From positions 28,311-92,310 of the forward strand of contig CALUYT010000032.1 in the NCBI GenBank assembly GCA_944325085.1: a stretch of 64,000 nt of DNA. The letters run 5' to 3'. How positions within the stretch are numbered: the first letter of the stretch is position 1; the number at the start of each line of letters is the position of its first letter. The notes beneath the pieces are model-generated. The model worked only from the letters and a program-made list of their open reading frames with translations. It was not told where the DNA came from and made no database searches. The stretch comes from Candidatus Gastranaerophilales bacterium (GTDB taxonomy: Bacteria > Cyanobacteriota > Vampirovibrionia > Gastranaerophilales > Gastranaerophilaceae). A program made the position numbers and the translations under genes. Of the stretch, positions 7,925 to 15,650 are shown one piece after another.

Positions 7925-8425
7925 ATGATTCAACAAATTCAAAGCATATCATACACAAATCCATATACAAATTATCAACCAAAACCATATTATGCCTGTA
8001 CATCTTGTCAACTTCCAACACCAACAAGAAATTACTGTACATTTGATAAAAATGAAGTTGATTATTTTGTAAACCAAAAAGAACAAGCTCTTCCATACCT
8101 GACAGAAATTTTAAAACATTCAAATAATGAAGCTCAAATTACTGAAACACTATACATTTTAGATAGAATGCATGATAATGGTACAAAAGGAATTGATAAG
8201 TTATATCCTGTTTTATCAAGATTTAATAATACTCAATCACCAAATATCCAAACATTTTTAGCAGGGATATACCGTAAAACACAAATTCCAGATGCTTTTG
8301 GACCACTAATCAAAATGCTTATACAAAATTCACTAAAACCTGATAATCCAAATTCAACCTTCGATCCAAATGAAGAAATTGGAGGAGCAATTTTAAGCTA
8401 TATTTCTGAAAGATTTAATAAATAA
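7925..8425 (+). CDS. Helical-repeat protein of unknown function
   Basis: 166 residues, third gene of the 5713-8425 operon, with AAAGGG nine bases before the ATG. The first 40 residues are Pro/Tyr/Gln-rich with CTSC and a further cysteine. From residue 40 it is alpha-helical (EQALPYLTEILKHSNNEAQ, ETLYILDRMHDNGTKGIDK, NIQTFLAGIYRKTQIPDAF), with the helix-pair rhythm of HEAT-like repeats. No signal peptide or membrane helix. It could be a soluble partner of the membrane protein before it; this is inference from position only. Confidence 0.55.
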   Translation: MIQQIQSISYTNPYTNYQPKPYYACTSCQLPTPTRNYCTFDKNEVDYFVNQKEQALPYLTEILKHSNNEAQITETLYILDRMHDNGTKGIDKLYPVLSRFNNTQSPNIQTFLAGIYRKTQIPDAFGPLIKMLIQNSLKPDNPNSTFDPNEEIGGAILSYISERFNK

Positions 8426-8487
8426 ATACAACATCAAAAAGCCCTCTATCAATAGATTTAATAAATATTTCTAACCCCTGTTAACGA

Positions 8488-8516
8488 TTGACATTTTCAT
8501 AAAAATACGATAGAAT
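8488..8516 (+). promoter_or_regulatory. Consensus promoter placing the start site at the ATG (leaderless)
   Basis: TTGACA (8488-8493), a 17-base spacer and TAGAAT (8511-8516), then AGAAGA and the ATG at 8523. Because both boxes and spacer are near consensus, the predicted start site is within a base or two of the start codon. Confidence 0.75.
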
Positions 8517-8522
8517 AGAAGA

Positions 8523-9335
8523 ATGGAGTTAACAGTATTAGTTGATAATAACAATCGAGTTGGAAATTGTTTAATTTCAGAACACGGTCTCTCATTTTTC
8601 ATAAAAGAAGGTGACGTGCAGCTTTTATTTGATTGCGGTTCTACCGATGCTTTTATTAAAAATGCTTACAAAATGGATATGGATTTAGAACATGTAACAG
8701 ATATTATTCTATCTCATAGCCATAGAGATCACGTTGGTGGATTTTTAAGACTTCAATCATTATATAAAAAATTTAAATATATCGGACTTGAGCTTAGCCC
8801 TAAAAACGTTATAGCCCACCCTGATGTATTTAAAGAAGTTCCTAAAAATGAAAATACTGAAGATGGTACAGAAGATGATTCTCTACATCTTTCAAAAGAT
8901 AAAATTGAAAAATTCTTCAATTTAACATTAACAAATAAACCGGTACAAATTACTCCAAAACTTATTTATTTAGGAGAAATTCCTTTAAAATACGGTAATA
9001 TAAAAAATGACTATGCTCCTGATGAAACTGCATTAGCATATAAATCAGAAGAAGGTTTAATAATAATTTCAGGATGTTCACATAGCGGTGTAGAAAATAT
9101 TATTGAACATGCAAAAGAAGTAACTCGAGAAAACAGAGTTCATACATTAATTGGCGGATTGTATTTAATAAACAGAGATGGTGACGAAATTAATGCATTA
9201 GGCAAATATTTACAATCCCAAAATATTAAACACATTTATCCTTGTCACTGTACAGATTTAGAATCTAAAATTATTCTTTCTAAATTTGTTGTAATTAAAG
9301 AAGTAAATACCGGTAAAAGATATAATTGGACATAA
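8523..9335 (+). CDS. Metallo-beta-lactamase-fold hydrolase
   Basis: 270 residues. The metal-binding signature is SHSHRDHVGG (HxHxDH, about residue 62), with further ligands likely at GCSHSGVENII and the C-terminal YPCHCTDLES. The long insert between residues 95 and 145 and the GGLYLINRDGDEI block fit the subgroup related to MJ0301 and dihydropterin-ribofuranosyl-aminobenzene-phosphate synthase-like proteins rather than true beta-lactamases. The natural substrate is not known. No signal peptide, so cytosolic. The promoter sits directly before the ATG with no ribosome-binding site. Confidence 0.8.
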   Translation: MELTVLVDNNNRVGNCLISEHGLSFFIKEGDVQLLFDCGSTDAFIKNAYKMDMDLEHVTDIILSHSHRDHVGGFLRLQSLYKKFKYIGLELSPKNVIAHPDVFKEVPKNENTEDGTEDDSLHLSKDKIEKFFNLTLTNKPVQITPKLIYLGEIPLKYGNIKNDYAPDETALAYKSEEGLIIISGCSHSGVENIIEHAKEVTRENRVHTLIGGLYLINRDGDEINALGKYLQSQNIKHIYPCHCTDLESKIILSKFVVIKEVNTGKRYNWT

Positions 9336-9338
9336 ACA

Positions 9339-9743
9339 CTAAGAATGTATTTGAAAAGGACATTTAGTACAATGTGCTTTTGGGTGCAATACTAAATTAT
9401 CTTCTAAATCGTACATTTTCGCAATTCTTGTATCTAAAGTTGCACCACATCGTGGACATTTTAAGCCACCTGCACCATTTAATATTAACTGTTTTAAACT
9501 TTCTATAATTTCAGGAGAAATGATATTACTTGAAATATCTTTTTCTAATTGCTTAATCTCCTGAGGATCACATTTTAACACTTTAGCCAAAGCTTGCCTT
9601 ACTGTAACTGCTAAAAATAATTCTTTCCCAGCCTCAACTTCCTCAACAATTTCTAATGGAACATTTGCAGCTATGGCAAGTCCTTTTTGAGTTAAACCTA
9701 ACTCTTCGCGTTTTGTTTGTATGAATCTTGCTAATGTTTTCAT
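9339..9743 (-). CDS. XRE-type HTH regulator with zinc ribbon
   Basis: 134 residues. Residues 5-65 are a Cro/CI helix-turn-helix (IQTKREELGLTQKGLAIAANVP, then VRQALAKVLKCDPQEI). The C-terminal half has CPRCGATLDTR and AHCTKCPFQ, a zinc ribbon that may sense metal or mediate dimerisation. The start ATG lacks a strong ribosome-binding site. It converges on the MBL gene with a 3-base gap. A target is not evident; the divergent accessory gene at 9940 is a candidate. Confidence 0.75.
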   Translation of the reverse strand: MKTLARFIQTKREELGLTQKGLAIAANVPLEIVEEVEAGKELFLAVTVRQALAKVLKCDPQEIKQLEKDISSNIISPEIIESLKQLILNGAGGLKCPRCGATLDTRIAKMYDLEDNLVLHPKAHCTKCPFQIHS

Positions 9744-9939
9744 AAAAATATAATAGCATATAGATAAACCTATAAATATTAAGAATTATTACAATTGCAA
9801 AAAAAATATCCTAAAGTAATATCTGACAAGCATTTTAGGCAAATATATAAGTAAAAACTCAAGTATAGCATGCAATTTTGGAATAAAAAAATTTTTTATG
9901 TAAATAAGGGGAACAAAATAAAGAAAACGGGGAAACATT

Positions 9940-11037
9940 ATGTTAAGTTATTTATCTTATGCAAATGCACCATACTGGGGATTCCTACCTATGGGAATGA
10001 CAAACTTTGGTGGTGATACTCAAATTTTCACAATACCAAACTATGCAAGCCCTAACATTGGACTTATGTTAAATCCAATGGGTCAAGCTGCGCTTACACC
10101 ATCAGTAGGTGGTGGTTTTAACTTACCTAGTTTCAATCCCCAATCAGCAGTTGAATATGCAAAAGCTCTTGTTACCCCAATATTAAATAACATGGCAAGT
10201 TCTAGCATAAATACCAGTTTGCAAAATATTTCTATGACTAAAACAAGATTAAATGCAATGTTACAACAAGAAAACATTACAAGTGCTCAAAGACAAAAAA
10301 TTAATGAATTATTAGAAAAACTAGATGAACAAGAAAAGAAATTAAAAGAACTAACAACATCTACTAATCTTGATCCACAAACAGCATATAATAAAGCTAT
10401 TGAAATCGAAAAAGAAATCAGAAAAATTATAAATGAAGTTTCTGAGTTAGTACAAAATACATCATCAACTCCTGGTAGCTCAACACCAACCACATCAACT
10501 CCAGGAACTTCAACTCCTGGTACTTCAACTCCTGGCACTTCAACACCAGCAACATCAACTCCAGGAACTTCAACTCCATCTTCAGTTACTCCTACCAATA
10601 ATATCGACAATTTCTCTGAAGAAAATAAAGCTATGGCAGATGTATTCAGTGATGCTGTAAACGACAAATGGGGAACTGATAATGAAAAATTTAATTTAGT
10701 ATGTTCAAATATAAACAAAGATAACGTACTAGAAGTAATGCTTGCTTGGAATAAATACCACTCAGGTGATGATAACGAATCATTTATGGAAGCATTTATG
10801 TGGGATGCAGATTCAACACAGAAAAAAGAATATGGTAAACTAATAGCTAATGCTCTTAGAGATAGAGCAGAAGAATTAGGCGTATATGATGAATGCAAAG
10901 AAGAATTTGCACAAATAAACAAAGAATTAAATAGCTTCTTCTATATTAGCAATGATATTTCTGCACAATTTGATTCCATTATAGAAAAAATGGCAAAAAA
11001 AGCAGGAAGTAAATATGGAACAGCTCAAAAAAGTTAA
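9940..11037 (+). CDS. Surface- or matrix-like protein with TSTPG linker and annexin-like repeat
   Basis: 365 residues in four parts: an aromatic/Gly/Pro-rich start (SYANAPYWGFLPMGMTNFGG), a coiled-coil region (about 90-170), a low-complexity linker of repeated GTSTP units (about 176-215), and a C-terminal helical domain (about 225-350). The last contains DKWGTDNEKFNLVCSNINKD and a later LIANALRDRA, with the length and GTD motif of an annexin repeat. No signal peptide is visible. GGGGAA before the ATG suggests good expression. The annexin resemblance is by eye only. Confidence 0.6.
   Translation: MLSYLSYANAPYWGFLPMGMTNFGGDTQIFTIPNYASPNIGLMLNPMGQAALTPSVGGGFNLPSFNPQSAVEYAKALVTPILNNMASSSINTSLQNISMTKTRLNAMLQQENITSAQRQKINELLEKLDEQEKKLKELTTSTNLDPQTAYNKAIEIEKEIRKIINEVSELVQNTSSTPGSSTPTTSTPGTSTPGTSTPGTSTPATSTPGTSTPSSVTPTNNIDNFSEENKAMADVFSDAVNDKWGTDNEKFNLVCSNINKDNVLEVMLAWNKYHSGDDNESFMEAFMWDADSTQKKEYGKLIANALRDRAEELGVYDECKEEFAQINKELNSFFYISNDISAQFDSIIEKMAKKAGSKYGTAQKS
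10464..10592 (+). repeat. Low-complexity tandem repeat coding for GTSTP units
   Basis: An imperfect array with a 15-base period, whose units read roughly ACTCCTGGTACTTCA, coding a Thr/Ser/Pro/Gly linker. Such repeats change length by slippage and join two folded parts of the protein. Confidence 0.8.
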
Positions 11038-11111
11038 TAATTCCGATTCCTCAAGAAAAGAGAAATGTGAATATTATGATTAATAGGTTAGAAAAGTAGT
11101 GTAGAAATTTT

Positions 11112-11139
11112 AGCCCTGTTTAAACAGGGCTTTTTTTTG
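11112..11139 (+). terminator. Intrinsic terminator after the 9940 gene
   Basis: AGCCCTGTTT / AAACAGGGCT forms a 10-bp stem followed by eight T residues. It lies 75 bases past the stop codon. Confidence 0.9.
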
Positions 11140-11176
11140 TAAAAAATTTATTACAAAAAGCAATTTTTACGCATAA

Positions 11177-11190
11177 AAATACTTTATATA
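11177..11190 (+). promoter_or_regulatory. AAATACTTTATATA promoter block (copy 1)
   Basis: This 14-mer lies 30 bases before the 11220 start and recurs exactly at 19924-19937 (+) and 30706-30719 (-), always upstream of a small unknown gene. The TATATA end probably includes the -10. Confidence 0.45.
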
Positions 11191-11219
11191 AATATATAGG
11201 AAATTCACAAGGGATATCT

Positions 11220-11687
11220 ATGAGTACACAGGTTGGCAAAATTATATCTGAATACGATTACAAATATGGAACATCTGATTATGCCATTAATCTTAGAAAA
11301 ACATATGGCGATAACGGATATCAAAAATATGTTGCCAAAACAAATAGCATTATGGAAAAAGAAAAAGACCTTACAAATCCTATAGCAGTATCAAAAGAAA
11401 AATATATCCAAGCAAAAAAAGAACAATATATAACAGCATTAGCCAATTATAAAAAAGCTAGCAATGTTTGGAATGAATATAAACCACAATATTCAATAAA
11501 CTTAAATAATGCAACAACACAAAATGGCGGAGCATTAAACGGTACTCAAAAACATAATGTACTAAAAAATTCTGGAGATGGAGCCGTTAGCGCATATAAT
11601 AATTTCAACGATGCACAGTCTGAAGTTAATTATGCATTAAGCCTATACCATGATGCAACTCATAGCGGTATGAGCTTTTTATCTTAA
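11220..11687 (+). CDS. Small soluble unknown protein
   Basis: 155 residues, Tyr/Asn/Lys-rich, without signal peptide or membrane segment. Predicted mostly helical in the middle (EKYIQAKKEQYITALANYKKA), with a Gly/Asn-rich stretch (NGGALNGTQ) near residue 100. It ends in SGMSFLS. AAGGG precedes the ATG by eight bases. No family recognised. Its promoter region shares AAATACTTTATATA with two other small unknown genes, and shares a longer GCAATT..TTACG..AT run with the one starting at 30619. Confidence 0.6.
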   Translation: MSTQVGKIISEYDYKYGTSDYAINLRKTYGDNGYQKYVAKTNSIMEKEKDLTNPIAVSKEKYIQAKKEQYITALANYKKASNVWNEYKPQYSINLNNATTQNGGALNGTQKHNVLKNSGDGAVSAYNNFNDAQSEVNYALSLYHDATHSGMSFLS

Positions 11688-11734
11688 TGCTTTTTAACAT
11701 CATGTATTGATTTTTTTCCTTGAACATATTATTA

Positions 11735-11783
11735 TTTCCTTGTAGAGTGCTTACGCCAATAATCACTCAACAAGAAAAGGAAA
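11735..11783 (+). promoter_or_regulatory. rpsO leader hairpin, possible S15 autoregulatory element
   Basis: CTTGT-A-GAGTG (11739-11749) pairs with CACTC-A-ACAAG (11764-11774), two 5-bp helices with an A-A mismatch and a 14-base loop, just before the ribosome-binding site. TTTCCTT (11735-11741) can instead pair with AAGGAAA (11777-11783), hiding that site. The two pairings compete for the same bases, as expected for a translational switch. S15 is known to regulate its own mRNA in several bacteria through unrelated leader structures. Confidence 0.5.
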
Positions 11784-11790
11784 AACTAAT

Positions 11791-12060
11791 ATGTCAATTA
11801 ACTTAAAAAACAAACAAGAAATTGTTAAAGAATTCGGCAAGAACGAAAAAGACACAGGTTCATCAGCAGTACAAGTTGCTATGATGACTCAAAAAATCAG
11901 CGAATTAACTGAACACTTAAAATCAAATAAAAAAGATTTCGCTACAAAAAGAGGTCTTTTGATGATGGTAGGTAAAAGAAAAAGATTACTAGCATACATC
12001 AAATCTCAAAATCTTGACGAATACAGAGAATTGATTAAAAAATTAGGAATCAGAGGTTAA
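11791..12060 (+). CDS. rpsO: Small ribosomal subunit protein uS15
   Basis: 89 residues, the normal length of S15, a primary binder of the 16S rRNA central domain. The family blocks are intact: TGSSAVQVAMMTQKISELTEHL, then KKDFATKRGLLMMVGKRKRLLAYI and YRELIKKLGIRG. AAAAGGAAAAACT precedes the ATG. The gene is monocistronic: a structured leader upstream and a strong terminator at 12077-12108. The usual neighbour pnp is not present here. Confidence 0.97.
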   Translation: MSINLKNKQEIVKEFGKNEKDTGSSAVQVAMMTQKISELTEHLKSNKKDFATKRGLLMMVGKRKRLLAYIKSQNLDEYRELIKKLGIRG

Positions 12061-12076
12061 TCTGAAAAACTTTTAA

Positions 12077-12108
12077 AAAGACCGACCTTTTCAGGTTGGT
12101 CTTTTTTT
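12077..12108 (+). terminator. Intrinsic terminator after rpsO
   Basis: AAAAAGACCGACCT / AGGTTGGTCTTTTT with one G-T pair and a TTTC loop, ending in a T-run, 17 bases past the stop. Confidence 0.9.
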
Positions 12109-12126
12109 AGATTAAAAAGGAGTTTT

Positions 12127-13329
12127 ATGAAAACACTAAAATCAATGCGTTTACATATCGGTATTTTTGGTAAAACTAATGTTGGAAAATCTTCATTATT
12201 AAATAGAATTACAAATCAAGATATTTCTATCGTTTCAGACATCGCAGGAACAACAACTGACGTTGTCGAAAAATCTATGGAATTATTACCAATAGGTCCT
12301 GTAAATTTCTTAGATACAGCAGGAATCAATGATTCTACCGCATTATCTTCAGAACGCATTGAAAAAACCATGAAAACTTTAAATAGAATTGATATTGCCA
12401 CAATCGTATGTGATTATAATGGGGTTGACAACTATGAAAAATCTTTAATGGAAAAATTTAATGAATTAAAAATTCCATATTTGATTATTGTAAATAAAAC
12501 TGATATCCAACAACCAAGTGAAAAAACTTTAGAAGAATTAAATAATTTATGTAAAAATGTTTTAGTAACATCTACATACTCAGATGAAACTTTGGTATAT
12601 AAATTTAAAGAAACTTTAGTAAAATTATTACCTGATGATTTTGTAAATTCACCAAAAATCGCAGGTGACTTAGTTCCTGAAAAAAGCACAGTTATTTTGG
12701 TTATACCTATTGATAAAGAAGCTCCAAAAGGACGTATAATTCTGCCTCAAGTACAAGTTCTAAGAGATTTATTAGACAGTAATTGTATGAGTTTAGTTGT
12801 AAAAGAAACAGAATTAAAAGAAGCTATTGAAAATCTAAAGACTCCACCATCACTTGTTATAACAGATTCACAAGCCTTTAAACAAGTAGATGAAATTGTA
12901 CCTGAAAATATCCCACTAACATCATTTTCAATATTATTTGCAAGATTAAAAGGTGATTTAGAAGCATTTACCAAAGGCGCAAACGCTATTGATAATTTAA
13001 AAGATGGGGATAAAGTTTTAATATTAGAAAGTTGCACTCATCATGCTATAGAAGATGATATTGGCAGAGTAAAAATTCCAAATTTATTGAGAAAAAAAAC
13101 AGGCAAAAATCTTATTATTGATAATATTGCAGGACATGATTTCCCAGATATTTCACAATATAAACTAATTATACATTGTGGCGCTTGCATGACAAACAGA
13201 CGCGAAGTTCTATCAAGAATACTAATTGCTTCACAAAAAAATATTCCTATAACAAATTATGGTATTACAATTTCATATTGTCTTGGAATTCTCCCTAGAG
13301 CATTACAAATTTTTTCTAAAAACATATAA
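12127..13329 (+). CDS. hydF: [FeFe]-hydrogenase maturation GTPase HydF
   Basis: 400 residues. N-terminal GTPase domain with G1 GKTNVGKSSLL (residue 15 on), G3 DTAG and G4 NKTD. The C-terminal half carries the iron-sulfur ligands: CTH in ESCTHHAIEDDIG and HCGAC in IIHCGACMTNR, the HydF CxH...HCxxC signature. HydF is the scaffold on which the 2Fe subcluster of the H-cluster is assembled before transfer to the hydrogenase. A good AAAAAGGAG site precedes the ATG. It converges on hydG with 3 bases between stops. HydE and the hydrogenase itself are not in the window. Confidence 0.95.
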   Translation: MKTLKSMRLHIGIFGKTNVGKSSLLNRITNQDISIVSDIAGTTTDVVEKSMELLPIGPVNFLDTAGINDSTALSSERIEKTMKTLNRIDIATIVCDYNGVDNYEKSLMEKFNELKIPYLIIVNKTDIQQPSEKTLEELNNLCKNVLVTSTYSDETLVYKFKETLVKLLPDDFVNSPKIAGDLVPEKSTVILVIPIDKEAPKGRIILPQVQVLRDLLDSNCMSLVVKETELKEAIENLKTPPSLVITDSQAFKQVDEIVPENIPLTSFSILFARLKGDLEAFTKGANAIDNLKDGDKVLILESCTHHAIEDDIGRVKIPNLLRKKTGKNLIIDNIAGHDFPDISQYKLIIHCGACMTNRREVLSRILIASQKNIPITNYGITISYCLGILPRALQIFSKNI

Positions 13330-13332
13330 TAC

Positions 13333-14754
13333 TTAAAATCTGAAATCACGTTGACCGTTGTGAATTTTTTCAAGATTTTCTTCAACAATACATTCCATTT
13401 TAGGGTTTTCCAGTGTTTTCAATTCTTTTTGAATAAGCTGTTCACCAATTTCTTTTGTAGCAGGAGAAGCGTAATCTTCTAAATATTCTTTCAAAGTCAT
13501 AATTGCATTTGGGTGACAGAAATTATGAATTTGGTGTTCTTTGCATATTGCCATAAATCTATCGCCAACTCTGCCTTCTCTATAACAAGCTGTACAAAAA
13601 CTTGGGACATATCCAAGTTCCATAAGCCATTTTATAACTTCGTCCAAAGTTCTTCTATCTTCAACATCAAATTGTGCGGTTTCTTCCTCAGATTCATCTT
13701 CAGGGTGAGCATAACCTCCAACACTAGTTTTTGAACCCCCGCTAATTTGAGAAACACCTAATTTCAAAACTCTTTCCCTACATTTTTTAGATTCTCTTGT
13801 AGATATAATCATGCCGGTATATGGAACAGAAATTCTAATACAAGCAACAATCTTAGCAAAAGTATCATCATCAATTCCATTATCAAAAGTTGAAGGATCG
13901 ATATCATCAGCTTTTCTAATTCTAGGAACTGAAATTGTATGAGGTCCAACACCGAATACTGCTTCTAAATGTTCAGCATGCATTAAAAGTGCAGAAAATT
14001 CATAACGGTACAATTCTAAACCAAACAAAACGCCCAAACCTACATCATCAATACCGCCTTGCATAGCTCTATCCATAGCTTCTGTATGATAAGCATAATT
14101 ATGTTTTGGTCCTGTTGGATGTAATTTTTCGTAAGATTCTTTATTATATGTTTCTTGGAATAGAATATATGTTCCAATTCCTGCTTCTTTTAATTTTCTA
14201 TAATTTTCAACGGTTGTAGCCGCAATATTAACATTTGCTCTTCTTATGGCACCATTTTTATGATGGATTGAATAAATTGTTTTCAAAGATTCTAAAACAT
14301 ATTCAATAGGATTATTAACAGGATCTTCCCCTGTTTCTATTGCCAAACGTTTATGTCCCATATCTTGTAATGCAATAACTTCTTCTTTTATTTCTTCTTG
14401 GGTCATTTTTTTACGAGGAATATGTTTATTTTTTGCATGATATGGACAATACACACAACCATTTACACAATAATTTGACAAATATAAAGGAGCAAATAAA
14501 ACAATTCTATTTCCATAATAATCTTGTTTAATCTTTTCTGCTAATTTAAAAATCTCTTGATTTTTTTCTTCGATATCACAATCCAATAAAACTGCCGCTT
14601 CTCTATGTGTTAAACCTTTCCCTAAACGCGCTTTATCTAAAATTTTGTCAATTAATTCTACATTATGCTTATTTTCTTCTGCATATTTTAAAGATGCCAA
14701 AACTTCTTCATGATTTATAAATTCTTCGGCTTTATTTGATTTTGGATTGTACAT
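13333..14754 (-). CDS. hydG: [FeFe]-hydrogenase maturase HydG (radical SAM tyrosine lyase)
   Basis: 473 residues, the usual HydG length. The radical-SAM cluster motif is CVNGCVYC (CX3CX2C, about residue 98), followed by the TIM barrel. The C-terminal extension carries CTAC and a third cysteine 22 residues later (in NFCHPN), which bind the auxiliary cluster. HydG cleaves tyrosine to p-cresol, CO and cyanide for the H-cluster diiron unit. GGGGAG precedes the ATG. It implies that this organism makes H2 by an [FeFe]-hydrogenase, as expected for a fermenting anaerobe. Confidence 0.95.
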   Translation of the reverse strand: MYNPKSNKAEEFINHEEVLASLKYAEENKHNVELIDKILDKARLGKGLTHREAAVLLDCDIEEKNQEIFKLAEKIKQDYYGNRIVLFAPLYLSNYCVNGCVYCPYHAKNKHIPRKKMTQEEIKEEVIALQDMGHKRLAIETGEDPVNNPIEYVLESLKTIYSIHHKNGAIRRANVNIAATTVENYRKLKEAGIGTYILFQETYNKESYEKLHPTGPKHNYAYHTEAMDRAMQGGIDDVGLGVLFGLELYRYEFSALLMHAEHLEAVFGVGPHTISVPRIRKADDIDPSTFDNGIDDDTFAKIVACIRISVPYTGMIISTRESKKCRERVLKLGVSQISGGSKTSVGGYAHPEDESEEETAQFDVEDRRTLDEVIKWLMELGYVPSFCTACYREGRVGDRFMAICKEHQIHNFCHPNAIMTLKEYLEDYASPATKEIGEQLIQKELKTLENPKMECIVEENLEKIHNGQRDFRF

Positions 14755-14828
14755 AAATTAGCATCTCCCCGTATAATGTCAAATCTTTACACTATAATAA
14801 AACTTTAAAAATAAAAGTAAAGTAAAAA

Positions 14829-14860
14829 CAAGGGCAGTTTTTAATAAAAAACTGCCCTTG
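14829..14860 (-). terminator. Intrinsic terminator after the 14880-15551 gene
   Basis: CAAGGGCAGTTTTT / AAAACTGCCCTTG stem; on the minus strand it ends in TTTTTACTTT. Confidence 0.85.
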
Positions 14861-14879
14861 TTAATATAATATTTAAAAA

Positions 14880-15551
14880 TTATACAGTTTCAGATAAAGC
14901 CTGTCTATCAGCAAACTTTGAAGCACCCTTATTTGCAACCTTATCAGTGATTGCACCAAGAAGTAAGCCTCCTAAGGCACCTGCAACAATATTAGTTACT
15001 AAATTTCCCACAGTAAATTTTCCACCTGCAATTTTATTTTGACCAAAAGCTAATAATGGTGACAAAAACAATCCTAAAATAGGACCCATTTTTTTACCTA
15101 TATTTGTATGGTAATATACTTCACCTGTTCTTGATAATTCTGCATGTTCATCTTTTCTAAGAACTTCTTTTTTATCTTCATTTTCTATATTTTTAGCAAA
15201 CTCAGCATGTTTTTTGTTAATAGCACTATCAACAATAGCACCACACCCTATAGATGTTAATATAGCTGCAGGAATATATAATAACAACATTTTACTAGTC
15301 TTTGCCATTGCATTAGCATCTTGTACAAACGCTCTGCCTTGACTTTCCATTATGTCTTTCATAAAACTTGCACCTGTTGCTAATAATCCGGCAAAACCAC
15401 CTTCAATAATTCCATAGCCTATACCTGTTTTTAAACCTGCATAAGTTTTATACACAGGCTTTTGTTCAGTATTTTCAACTTTAGTATTTTCTTTTGCTCT
15501 AAATGCAACATTTGACTGAGAAACTTTATAACCTTGAATAGCACTTAACAT
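14880..15551 (-). CDS. Unknown Gly/Ala-rich membrane protein, lineage-type
   Basis: 223 residues, no recognised family. The N-terminus (MLSAIQGYKVSQSNVAFRAKEN) is not a signal peptide. Four hydrophobic, small-residue-rich segments follow: GYGIIEGGFAGLLATGASF, LLLYIPAAILTSIGCGAIV, GPILGLFLSPLLAFG and IVAGALGGLLLGAIT. A Lys/Glu-rich loop (about 115-150) lies between the second and third. The spaced glycines suggest tightly packed helices, as in membrane-shaping or channel proteins. AAAAGGG precedes the ATG. A TGTAACAAA site lies 87 bases upstream. Confidence 0.55.
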   Translation of the reverse strand: MLSAIQGYKVSQSNVAFRAKENTKVENTEQKPVYKTYAGLKTGIGYGIIEGGFAGLLATGASFMKDIMESQGRAFVQDANAMAKTSKMLLLYIPAAILTSIGCGAIVDSAINKKHAEFAKNIENEDKKEVLRKDEHAELSRTGEVYYHTNIGKKMGPILGLFLSPLLAFGQNKIAGGKFTVGNLVTNIVAGALGGLLLGAITDKVANKGASKFADRQALSETV

Positions 15552-15637
15552 TATTATTTCCCTTTTTACTACTAATGCCTATTACAGTAATACTAGTCAA
15601 GAAAAAAATTTGCTATATTATTACTAAATATTATTTA

Positions 15638-15646
15638 TTTGTTACA
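15638..15646 (-). promoter_or_regulatory. TGTAACAAA motif upstream of the 15551 gene
   Basis: On the minus strand TGTAACAAA precedes an AT-rich stretch and the gene start; it is identical to the site at 5500-5508. It also lies just past the stop end of glmU, so location alone does not prove regulation. Confidence 0.3.
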
Positions 15647-15650
15647 TATT

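Noticed and set aside
10287..10922. Long minus-strand open frame rich in Val/Gly/Glu repeats
   Set aside because: It is the antisense of the GTSTP repeat and helical parts of the 9940 gene; codon use and absence of a ribosome-binding site mark it as a shadow.
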